Source: an uncultured Ruminococcus sp.
GTDB taxonomy: Bacteria > Bacillota > Clostridia > Oscillospirales > Ruminococcaceae
Length of the DNA stretch: 11,672 nt
Direction of reading: 5' to 3'
NCBI GenBank assembly: GCA_947175975.1
Contig: CAMWOX010000031.1
Coordinates: forward strand, 1-11,672
A program made the position numbers and the translations under genes. Shown piece by piece: positions 1-6,092 of the stretch; position 1 is the stretch's first letter; each line of letters starts with the position of its first letter. Under the pieces are notes generated by a model. It worked only from the letters and a program-made list of their open reading frames with translations, was not told the origin of the DNA and made no database searches.

Positions 1-15
1 ATCACCTCTGTATTT

Positions 16-44
16 ATCATAACATAGAAAAATTTAAAAGTCAA
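16..44 (-). promoter_or_regulatory. Probable divergent promoter firing off the left edge
   Basis: Read on the minus strand there is TTGACT (44 to 39), a 17-base spacer and TATGAT (21 to 16), preceded by TGT, which gives an extended -10. Just beyond it, AGAGGTGAT (9 to 1) resembles a Shine-Dalgarno sequence. This suggests that a minus-strand gene begins just left of the window, divergent from gdhA. The predicted start of transcription falls almost on the SD-like run, so the leader would be very short; either the true start site or the SD reading could be wrong. Confidence 0.55.
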
Positions 45-60
45 GTATTGGGAAATATTA

Positions 61-94
61 AACAAATCTGATGAAATTTTGTGGCAGATTTGTT
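61..94. repeat. Perfect 10-bp inverted repeat between divergent promoters
   Basis: AACAAATCTG (61-70) and CAGATTTGTT (85-94) are exact reverse complements separated by 14 bases. The repeat lies between the minus-strand promoter (-35 at 39-44) and the gdhA promoter (-35 at 152-157). No U-run follows it on the plus strand, and only a mixed T/A stretch follows on the minus strand, so a regulator-binding site fits better than a terminator. The regulator is unknown. Confidence 0.5.
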
Positions 95-99
95 GATAC

Positions 100-171
100 T
101 TCACAAAATAAAGTTTTTTAGGATTTTTTTAGAATTTTTTCAAAATAATACTTGCTTTTTTTCACAAAATA
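100..171 (+). repeat. Direct repeat TTCACAAAATA, two copies in the gdhA control region
   Basis: The 11-mer TTCACAAAATA occurs at 100-110 and again at 161-171. The second copy sits inside the -35/-10 spacer of the gdhA promoter. Its core CACAAAAT also occurs inverted at 76-83, in the loop of the 61-94 inverted repeat. The spacing of 61 bases is close to six helical turns. It could be a repressor site, but the sequence is AT-rich and chance recurrence is possible. Confidence 0.35.
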
Positions 172-180
172 TGCTATAAT
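152..180 (+). promoter_or_regulatory. gdhA promoter, sigma-A type, extended -10
   Basis: The -35 is TTGCTT (152-157), the spacer is 17 bases, and the -10 is TATAAT (175-180) preceded by TGC (172-174), which makes an extended -10. T-tracts at 114-119, 124-130 and 135-140 lie immediately upstream with centres 10.5 bases apart, as expected of curved DNA or an UP-like element. The inferred start near 187 gives a leader of about 67 bases before the ATG at 254. It contains one weak possible stem (CCGTC 188-192 with GACGG 217-221). Confidence 0.8.
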
Positions 181-253
181 AAATTTACCGTCCAAAAAAG
201 ACAACTGTTCTCCACAGACGGAATTTTATGATTTATGTAGGAGGTTCTTAACA

Positions 254-1606
254 ATGGCGTTAAAGAATCAGTATTTGCTTGATCTCCTGGAGAGAGTCAA
301 GACCAGAAACCAGGGCGAGCCGGAATTTATTCAGACAGTAACAGAAGTTTTTGAATCTGTTGAGCCGGTCGTTGAAAAAAGACCTGATCTCGTAGAAGCA
401 GGTGTTCTTGAGAGAATCGTTGAGCCGGAGCGTCAGATTGTGTTCCGTGTTCCGTGGGTGGATGACAACGGTAAAGTACAGGTTAACCGTGGTTTCCGTG
501 TGGAATTTAATTCCGCAATCGGTCCGTACAAGGGCGGTCTTCGTTTCGCTCCCAATGTATATATCGGTATTATCAAATTCTTAGGTTTTGAACAGATCTT
601 CAAAAATTCCCTGACAACTCTGCCTATGGGCGGCGGCAAGGGCGGTTCTGACTTCGATCCGCAGGGCAAGTCTGATGCAGAAGTAATGCGTTTCTGCCAG
701 AGCTTCATGACAGAACTCAGCAGACACATTGGTCCTAATACAGACGTGCCCGCTGGTGACATCGGTGTTGGTGGTCGTGAGATCGGCTATCTGTTCGGTC
801 AGTACAAGAGACTCCGCAATGAATTTACTGGTGTTCTGACTGGTAAGGGCATGGAATACGGCGGTTCTCTGATCCGTCCGGAAGCAACTGGCTACGGTGC
901 TGTTTATTACACAGTAGAAATGCTCAAGCACTTTGGCGATGATATTCAGGGCAAGACTGTTGCAGTGTCCGGCTTTGGTAATGTTGCATGGGGTACAATC
1001 AAGAAAGTGAATGAACTGGGCGGCAAAGTTGTTACAATCTCTGGTCCTGACGGTTATGTATACGATCCGGATGGCATCAGCACAGATGAGAAAGTAGACT
1101 ATCTGCTCGAAATGAGAGCATCCTGCCGCAACAGAGTACAGGATTATGCAGATAAATTCGGTGTAGAGTTCCACGCAGGCGAAAAGCCGTGGGGTGTTAA
1201 GGCTGATATCATCATGCCTTGTGCAACACAGAATGAAGTTGGTATGGCTGAGGCTGAGCAGATCGTTGCAAACGGTGTGAAGTACTATGTAGAAGTATCC
1301 AACATGCCGACATCCAACGAGGCAATCGCATTCCTGAAGTCCAAGGGTGTTGCAGTTGCTCCGTCCAAGGCAGTAAATGCAGGTGGTGTAGCAGTTTCCG
1401 GTTTGGAAATGTCCCAGAACTCTCTGCGTTACAACTGGTCAGCAGAAGAAGTTGACGAAAAGCTCAAGAATATCATGAAGAATATTTTTGACAGCTCCGT
1501 CAAGGCTGCTGCGGAATATGGTCTCGGTGATGATCTGGTAGCAGGTGCAAATATTGCAGGTTTCCTGAAAGTTGCAGAAGCTATGAAGGCACAGGGCGTT
1601 GTTTGA
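254..1606 (+). CDS. gdhA: NADP-type glutamate dehydrogenase
   Basis: This cytoplasmic enzyme interconverts 2-oxoglutarate plus ammonium and L-glutamate using NADP(H), the ammonium-assimilation route used by many rumen and gut clostridia. The 450-residue length matches the hexameric bacterial family. Visible motifs are the substrate segment around residues 88-97 (IGPYKGGLRF), the catalytic lysine K129 in PMGGGKGGSDFDP, the conserved D169 in PAGDIGVG, and the Rossmann dinucleotide motif GFGNVAWG (240-247). Serine at 264 after the second strand suits NADP rather than NAD specificity. The ATG at 254 is chosen because AGGAGG (239-244) lies nine bases upstream and the family N-terminus begins here. 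A longer in-frame opening from a TTG at 152 lies inside the promoter. It is a single-gene unit between its own promoter and a strong terminator. Codon choice is biased (GGT, CGT, CTG), which suggests high expression. Confidence 0.96.
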   Translation: MALKNQYLLDLLERVKTRNQGEPEFIQTVTEVFESVEPVVEKRPDLVEAGVLERIVEPERQIVFRVPWVDDNGKVQVNRGFRVEFNSAIGPYKGGLRFAPNVYIGIIKFLGFEQIFKNSLTTLPMGGGKGGSDFDPQGKSDAEVMRFCQSFMTELSRHIGPNTDVPAGDIGVGGREIGYLFGQYKRLRNEFTGVLTGKGMEYGGSLIRPEATGYGAVYYTVEMLKHFGDDIQGKTVAVSGFGNVAWGTIKKVNELGGKVVTISGPDGYVYDPDGISTDEKVDYLLEMRASCRNRVQDYADKFGVEFHAGEKPWGVKADIIMPCATQNEVGMAEAEQIVANGVKYYVEVSNMPTSNEAIAFLKSKGVAVAPSKAVNAGGVAVSGLEMSQNSLRYNWSAEEVDEKLKNIMKNIFDSSVKAAAEYGLGDDLVAGANIAGFLKVAEAMKAQGVV

Positions 1607-1626
1607 TTTTAATTTTAAAATTTTTG

Positions 1627-1658
1627 ACAGGGAGCTGTTTGACAGTTCCCTGTTTTTT
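1627..1658 (+). terminator. Intrinsic terminator of gdhA
   Basis: A 12-bp stem (1627-1638 with 1642-1653, one G-U pair) and a three-base loop TTG are followed by a T-run at 1653-1658. It starts 20 bases after the gdhA stop codon and should isolate gdhA from the ABC-F leader downstream. Confidence 0.92.
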
Positions 1659-1685
1659 GTGTTTTCGGAAAATTTTAAAATTTGC

Positions 1686-1714
1686 TTGACAAATAAATTT
1701 TTTTGTGTTATAAT
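1686..1714 (+). promoter_or_regulatory. Promoter of the ABC-F leader/gene
   Basis: TTGACA (1686-1691), a 17-base spacer and TATAAT (1709-1714) match the sigma-A consensus at both hexamers. The inferred start near 1721 gives an unusually long leader of about 258 bases before the ATG at 1979. This fits a gene transcribed constitutively but controlled after initiation. Confidence 0.88.
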
Positions 1715-1752
1715 GAATATGCGAAAGCAATAAAAAGATTTGAGGTGGAAAG

Positions 1753-1773
1753 ATGCGTATAGTTTCTTGCTGA
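1753..1773 (+). CDS. Six-codon leader peptide (MRIVSC) of the ABC-F attenuator
   Basis: ATG CGT ATA GTT TCT TGC TGA is preceded by AGGTGG (1743-1748), four bases from the ATG, a good ribosome-binding site for so short a frame. It lies about 32 bases after the inferred transcription start and ends five bases before a hairpin arm (1778-1786). In known inducible ABC-F, erm and msr leaders, a drug-stalled ribosome on such a mini-ORF changes the folding of the downstream RNA. That role is inferred here from layout; the peptide is not one I recognise. Confidence 0.6.
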   Translation: MRIVSC

Positions 1774-1777
1774 ATTT

Positions 1778-1843
1778 TGCATATCATAATATGATTTTAG
1801 CACAGGATTTACCCTTGTGCTAGTTGTTGTATGCTGATATGTG
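1778..1843 (+). promoter_or_regulatory. Nested leader hairpins downstream of the mini-ORF
   Basis: The outer stem pairs TGCATATCA (1778-1786) with TGATATGTG (1835-1843), with two G-U pairs. Inside it, TAGCACAGG (1798-1806) pairs with CCTTGTGCTA (1813-1822), with one bulge and a six-base loop. The 5' arm of the outer stem lies within the footprint expected for a ribosome paused at the mini-ORF stop codon, so ribosome occupancy would open this structure. The pairing was done by eye with no energy calculation. Confidence 0.55.
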
Positions 1844-1869
1844 GGCAGGAAATATTCGCACTTTCTTGA

Positions 1870-1913
1870 ATTCTATGATAGAATGCTTTTCTTTTTTTGT
1901 AGTAAGCATATCT
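1870..1913 (+). promoter_or_regulatory. Mutually exclusive leader stems upstream of the attenuator
   Basis: ATTCTA (1870-1875) can pair with TAGAAT (1879-1884). Alternatively, AGAATGCTT (1880-1888) can pair with AAGCAT-a-TCT (1904-1913, one bulge). The two share bases 1880-1884. GCATATC (1906-1912) can also pair with GATATGT (1836-1842), an arm of the upstream hairpin. These competing pairings are typical of a switching leader. I could not identify a clear antiterminator that uses the terminator stem itself. Confidence 0.45.
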
Positions 1914-1923
1914 TTTTGTATTC

Positions 1924-1960
1924 AAAAGACTGCGGATTTTTTCTGCAGTCTTTTATTTTT
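1924..1960 (+). terminator. Attenuator terminator ahead of the ABC-F gene
   Basis: AAAAGACTGC (1924-1933) pairs perfectly with GCAGTCTTTT (1945-1954), and the T-rich run TTTTATTTTT (1951-1960) follows. It lies between the promoter at 1686-1714 and the ABC-F start codon, 18 bases before the ATG and immediately before the SD (GGAGGG, 1967-1972). It would therefore end most transcripts at about 240 bases unless readthrough is induced. Confidence 0.85.
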
Positions 1961-1978
1961 AAAAACGGAGGGATATGT

Positions 1979-3463
1979 ATGTCTATTATAAAAATTCAAA
2001 ATCTTTCATTCGGCTATGATTCCAGTTATGAAAACGTATTTGAAAATGTCAATTTACAGCTTGATACTGCCTGGAGACTCGGTCTGACAGGACGTAACGG
2101 ACGTGGGAAAACGACTCTTCTTAAAATTCTTATGGGAGAGCTTGAATATGGGGGGAAAATAATATCATCCGTTGATTTTGAATATTTTCCATATGCTCCA
2201 AAGGATTCTTATTTTACAGCAGATGTGATTCATAATATAGCACCACAAGCTGAAGATTGGCAGATTCGGCGTGAACTTGGTCTTCTTGAAGCGGATGAAG
2301 TGCTTCTTTATCGTCCTTTTGATTCACTGTCTAACGGCGAGCAAACGAAAATTCTTATTATTGGAATGTTTCTGCGTGAAAACAGCTTTTTGCTTATCGA
2401 CGAGCCGACAAATCATCTTGATACACATGCAAGAGAAGTTCTTGCGGATTATCTGAAGAAAAAATCGGGATTTATTCTTGTTTCCCATGACAGGGATTTT
2501 CTTGATTCCTGCATTGATCACATTCTGGTTATCAATAAAACGAATATCGAAGTGCAAAAAGGTTCTTTCAGTTCCTGGAATGAAAATCGTGAACGGCAGG
2601 AGCAGTTCGAGCAAACGAAAAATGAAAATTTGAAGAAGGAAATTCGTAAGCTTGAACAAACAGCCAAAAAAGTGAAAGCACATTCTGAGAAAATAGCTTC
2701 TGAAAAAATTGGTTTCGATCCTGTAAAAGTGGAGAAATCAGTGGGCAGGAGAGTTTCTGTCGCAAAAAAATCAGCAAAATTAATGAACCGTGCAAAATCT
2801 ATGGAGCATCGGATAGAAAGAAATATTCTGGAAAAGAATCAGCTTTTGCAGAATGTGGAAGAAATCCCGGCATTGAAATTATCGCCTCTGAAATATCATA
2901 GTTCCCAATTGTTATCTTTTCAGAATGTTTCACTTTGCTATGAAGACGAGGCAGTTTTTAAGGATATCAGCTTTCATGTAAAGCAAGGTGAACGCATTGC
3001 AATATGCGGACAAAACGGATGTGGCAAAACCAGTCTCATTAAACTGGTTTTAGGTGAAATCGAAGCGTATCAAGGTGAAATCACAAGAGGAAGCAGATTA
3101 AAAATCTCATATGTCTGTCAGTCTGCGGATAGTTTGTGCGGAACGCTTGATGATTATATTGAACAATATCAGGTGAATGAAAGTTTGTTTAAGGCAATTC
3201 TTCGCAAACTTGATTTTTCAAGAGAGCTTTTCCTGCGTCCGATTGAAAGTTACAGTCAAGGGCAAAAGAAAAAAGTAATGCTTGCACGAAGTCTTTCAGA
3301 GCAGGCGCATCTTTATATCTGGGATGAGCCACTGAATTATATTGATGTACTATCAAGAATTCAAATTGAGGAGTTGCTGAAAACTTGCGACGTAACATTG
3401 CTATTTGTAGAGCATGATAAACATTTCTGTGAACAGGTTGCAACAAAACAGATTTTATTATAG
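1979..3463 (+). CDS. ABC-F ribosomal protection protein, Lsa-like
   Basis: This is a 494-residue soluble twin-ATPase without membrane segments, the usual length of Lsa-type proteins. They bind the ribosomal E site and displace lincosamides, streptogramin A and pleuromutilins from the peptidyl transferase centre. NBD1 has Walker A GRNGRGKT (38-45), signature LSNGE (117-121), Walker B ending D141-E142 and switch H170. A charged, Lys/Glu-rich interdomain linker spans about 195-300. NBD2 has Walker A GQNGCGKT (344-351), signature SQGQ (426-429), Walker B ending D449-E450 within DEPLNYID, and H479. The DEPLNYID form and the opening (YENVFENV) resemble the Lsa/Lmo0919 group. ATG 1979 is chosen for its SD at 1967-1972; an in-frame GTG at 1841 lies upstream of the attenuator and has no SD. 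Leucine is often CTT and lysine mostly AAA, unlike the neighbours, consistent with weak expression or transfer. Drug specificity cannot be read from sequence. No terminator follows before the next gene. Confidence 0.9.
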   Translation: MSIIKIQNLSFGYDSSYENVFENVNLQLDTAWRLGLTGRNGRGKTTLLKILMGELEYGGKIISSVDFEYFPYAPKDSYFTADVIHNIAPQAEDWQIRRELGLLEADEVLLYRPFDSLSNGEQTKILIIGMFLRENSFLLIDEPTNHLDTHAREVLADYLKKKSGFILVSHDRDFLDSCIDHILVINKTNIEVQKGSFSSWNENRERQEQFEQTKNENLKKEIRKLEQTAKKVKAHSEKIASEKIGFDPVKVEKSVGRRVSVAKKSAKLMNRAKSMEHRIERNILEKNQLLQNVEEIPALKLSPLKYHSSQLLSFQNVSLCYEDEAVFKDISFHVKQGERIAICGQNGCGKTSLIKLVLGEIEAYQGEITRGSRLKISYVCQSADSLCGTLDDYIEQYQVNESLFKAILRKLDFSRELFLRPIESYSQGQKKKVMLARSLSEQAHLYIWDEPLNYIDVLSRIQIEELLKTCDVTLLFVEHDKHFCEQVATKQILL

Positions 3464-3485
3464 CAGGCTTAAATTTTAGAAATAC

Positions 3486-3514
3486 TTGACAAATCATAAA
3501 AACTGTTGTAAAAT
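3486..3514 (+). promoter_or_regulatory. Promoter of the GH9-CBM3c cellulase gene
   Basis: TTGACA (3486-3491), a 17-base spacer and TAAAAT (3509-3514) form a strong sigma-A-type promoter in the 87-base gap after the ABC-F gene. Start is expected near 3521. The SD AGAGGAG (3536-3542) is eight bases before the ATG at 3551. Confidence 0.82.
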
Positions 3515-3515
3515 A

Positions 3516-3534
3516 GAACTATCTATATTAGTTC
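3516..3534. repeat. Inverted repeat over the cellulase transcription start
   Basis: GAACTA (3516-3521) and TAGTTC (3529-3534) are reverse complements with a seven-base spacer and straddle the predicted start point. This could be an operator or a small 5' hairpin. The arms are only six bases, so chance is not excluded. Confidence 0.35.
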
Positions 3535-3550
3535 GAGAGGAGTTTTTATC

Positions 3551-5854
3551 ATGAAGAAAATAATGGCATGGATTGCCAGTCTGACCATGTGTGCAACCGC
3601 ACTGACGGCTCCCATGCAGTCGGCAATCCCGGTCAAAGCAGAAACCGGTGATTATAATTATGCCGAGGCACTCCAGAAATCCATGTTTTTCTATGAAGTC
3701 CAGCAGTCCGGCGAATTACCCGATTGGAACATGGTCACCTGGAGAGACGATTCCATGCTGACAGATGAAGTCCAGGGCGGTTGGTTCGATGCCGGAGATC
3801 ATTTCAAGTTTGCACTGACAAATGCTTACACGGCTAGTATGTTAGCATGGGGCTATCTGGAATACGGCGATGCTGTGAAAAAAGCCGGCATGGAAGAATT
3901 ATACAAGAATAATTTGCAGTTCGGATTGGATTATTTGGTCAACTGTGATCTAGGTGATTCTGTTGTTTACATGATCGGCGATAATTTTGACCACCAATGG
4001 TGGGGCAGTGCCGAAGTCTACATGAGAAAATACAAACTCATGAAACAAGAAGACCAGAGACCATTCTATACCTGTGAGGATAGCTGCATCAATGCGCAGA
4101 TGGCTGCAGCACTGGCAGGCGGTTATATGATATTCAAGGATTCTGATGCAAAGAAAGCAGAAGAATATCTGACACATGCAAAAGATCTGTTTAAGCGTGC
4201 CGATACAGTTCGTGAAACTGGCATGAATGACGAAAAAGAACATGAATTTTATAAGCCAACGACATTTTATGATGATCTGTTTTTTGCGGCGAATTTCTTA
4301 TACATGGCAACAGGAGATCAAGCATATTTAGACAAATGTGCTAATGAGTATATTAATAATCTTGGAAAAGAAGAGCAATCTTCCGAGATGAAATTCACCT
4401 GGGGTCACTGCTGGGATGATACCATGCAGGGGGCAATGCTCCTGTATGCAAAAAATACAGGCGATTCCCAATGGAAAGAACAAGTGAAAAAACATCTGGA
4501 ATATTGGACAACCGGCTACGGCGGCAAGCAGGTCAGCTACACGCCGGATGGCTTGGCTTGGCTGTTCCAGTGGGGCAGTCTGAGACATGCTACAACAACA
4601 GCATTTCTTGCGAAAGTGGCAGCAGATTCCATTTTTGCGGATGATGATACACTTGCCAAAAAATACAATGATTTTGCGGATCGGCAGATGAATTATGCGT
4701 TCGGCGACAATGATCTGAATATGAGCTATGTCCAGGGCATGGGCGAGAACAATCCCAAGACATTCCATCACAGAACAGCATCCGGTATTCATGATGACCA
4801 CTGGCAGAGCCTGGGACTGGATGAATCCGAGGCAGAGGGATGGCAGACAGAATATGCACATACGCTTTATGGTGCATTGGAGGGCGGTCCTGATAAGGAT
4901 GGCAGTTTCACGGATGAAGTTGGTGCTTATCGGTTCTCCGAAGTTGCAATAGATTATAATGCAGGCTATACGGCTTGTCTGTGTGCAATGATGGATGATT
5001 ATGGCGGTGAGATCCTGGAGAATTTCCCGGAACAGGAAACACCCAAATGGAATGAATTTGAAGTAGCGGCAGTCATTCAGCAGAATCAGGCAAATTATAC
5101 ACAGATTCAGGTCTGGGCAATGAATCACTCCGCATGGCCTGCAAGAGTTGTGAAAGATCTGTCTTACAATTATTATTTTGACGTGAGCGAAATCCTGGAG
5201 GCTGGCTTGTCTATTGATGATATTACAGTATCAATTGGTTATGACCAACATGCAAGTGACGAGGGAGCTTTGACAGCATCCAAGCCGATTCAGTATGATG
5301 GAAATATTTACTACGTCAAATTAAGTTTCAATGATGGCAGAGTTGTCATGCCAACAGGACAGTCCGAACACAGAGCAGAAGCACAGATCCGGATTGCAAT
5401 CCCGGATCAGATCAATGGGCAGAGTACCGCTGGCATGTGGAATCCGGAGAATGACTATTCTTTCCAGGGCTTGCAGGAGGGCGGACAGGATCTGTTGAAA
5501 ATGCCGGAAGCGATCACACCTTATATCACCATGTATGACGGCGACACGCTGATTTACGGTGTTGAACCTGATGGCACAAAGCCGGACAATACAACACCTA
5601 AGCCGACAGATCCTACCACGACAGAAGCATCTTCTGATCCGGCAGGCAGTGAGACGCTTCGGTATGGTGATGTTGATGATAACGGAGAAATCAATATTCT
5701 GGATGTTGTGTTGGCAAACAGGGTCTATGTGGGTATCGACTCCTTGAACGACAAACAGAAAAAGCAGGGTGACGTGGATGGAGATCTGAAGATCACGCTT
5801 TCGGATTCTATGCAGATTTTGCGATATTTGGTACATCTGATTGACAAATTTTAG
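3551..5854 (+). CDS. Dockerin-bearing GH9-CBM3c endoglucanase
   Basis: This secreted cellulosomal enzyme has 767 residues and should cleave beta-1,4-glucan. The signal peptide spans about 1-30 (lysines, hydrophobic core, VKA before ETGD). The GH9 domain spans about 33-490, with catalytic base region DAGDH (D80, D83), HHR at 406-408, and general acid E464 in SEVAIDYNAG. CBM3c follows at about 499-673, ending in the typical TPYI..YD...IYG segment. A Thr/Pro-rich linker is at about 674-703 and a dockerin at 705-767. Dockerin calcium loops begin D707-x-D709-x-N711 with D718, and D741-x-D743-x-D745 with D752. GH9 fused directly to CBM3c is the processive endoglucanase arrangement of T. fusca Cel9A and clostridial Cel9G. 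It has its own promoter and SD and is followed, 238 bases later, by another GH9 gene. No convincing terminator was seen after it. Exact substrate preference is inferred. Confidence 0.93.
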   Translation: MKKIMAWIASLTMCATALTAPMQSAIPVKAETGDYNYAEALQKSMFFYEVQQSGELPDWNMVTWRDDSMLTDEVQGGWFDAGDHFKFALTNAYTASMLAWGYLEYGDAVKKAGMEELYKNNLQFGLDYLVNCDLGDSVVYMIGDNFDHQWWGSAEVYMRKYKLMKQEDQRPFYTCEDSCINAQMAAALAGGYMIFKDSDAKKAEEYLTHAKDLFKRADTVRETGMNDEKEHEFYKPTTFYDDLFFAANFLYMATGDQAYLDKCANEYINNLGKEEQSSEMKFTWGHCWDDTMQGAMLLYAKNTGDSQWKEQVKKHLEYWTTGYGGKQVSYTPDGLAWLFQWGSLRHATTTAFLAKVAADSIFADDDTLAKKYNDFADRQMNYAFGDNDLNMSYVQGMGENNPKTFHHRTASGIHDDHWQSLGLDESEAEGWQTEYAHTLYGALEGGPDKDGSFTDEVGAYRFSEVAIDYNAGYTACLCAMMDDYGGEILENFPEQETPKWNEFEVAAVIQQNQANYTQIQVWAMNHSAWPARVVKDLSYNYYFDVSEILEAGLSIDDITVSIGYDQHASDEGALTASKPIQYDGNIYYVKLSFNDGRVVMPTGQSEHRAEAQIRIAIPDQINGQSTAGMWNPENDYSFQGLQEGGQDLLKMPEAITPYITMYDGDTLIYGVEPDGTKPDNTTPKPTDPTTTEASSDPAGSETLRYGDVDDNGEINILDVVLANRVYVGIDSLNDKQKKQGDVDGDLKITLSDSMQILRYLVHLIDKF

Positions 5855-5947
5855 ATTTAAGATGGAGAGAACCAGCAATTCTTTGTGAAAAATCACTAAA
5901 AAGCAAGTCCATTCTTTGGGCTATATGACAAAATTTCAAAAAACCAC

Positions 5948-5976
5948 TTTACTTTTTTGTACAAATATACTATAAT
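5948..5976 (+). promoter_or_regulatory. Promoter of the CBM4-Ig-GH9 gene, palindrome in spacer
   Basis: TTTACT (5948-5953), a 17-base spacer and TATAAT (5971-5976) form a good sigma-A-type promoter. A-tracts at 5930-5933 and 5938-5943 lie just upstream. The spacer contains the perfect palindrome TTTGTACAAA (5956-5965), where a bound regulator would block RNA polymerase. Confidence 0.78.
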
Positions 5977-5983
5977 AAAATTA

Positions 5984-6014
5984 GCAGGGTGGATCTGTGT
6001 ACATTCTGCCCTGC
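5984..6014 (+). promoter_or_regulatory. 5'-terminal mRNA hairpin of the second GH9 gene
   Basis: GCAGGGTGGA (5984-5993) pairs with TTCTGCCCTGC (outer pair 5984-6014, inner pair 5993-6005, two G-U pairs) around an 11-base loop. With a start expected near 5983, the hairpin would sit at the extreme 5' end of a leader of about 110 bases, where such stems often protect mRNA from degradation. No known riboswitch was recognised in 6015-6092. GGGAGG (6079-6084) is the SD, eight bases before the ATG. Confidence 0.6.
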
Positions 6015-6092
6015 CGTTGTCTAAACTATTGCGTAGGCTTGCACTGGCTGACGTGATAAATATATTTTTATTCTTAATGGGAGGATAAACCG

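Noticed and set aside
152..253. TTG-initiated N-terminal extension of gdhA
   Set aside because: The TTG lies in the -35 hexamer, so it would not be transcribed. The family start and a strong SD coincide with ATG 254.
1841..1978. GTG-initiated 46-residue extension of the ABC-F protein through the attenuator
   Set aside because: There is no SD, the Phe-rich translation is that of a T-rich leader, and ATG 1979 has a good SD and the normal family N-terminus.
1839..1991. 50-codon frame from ATG 1839 running through the attenuator and overlapping the ABC-F start
   Set aside because: It has no SD and a Phe/Cys-rich composition typical of T-rich noise; terminator context explains the region better.
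4328..5128. 266-codon minus-strand frame within the first GH9 gene
   Set aside because: It is the complement of a clearly coding GH9 region, without SD or family features.
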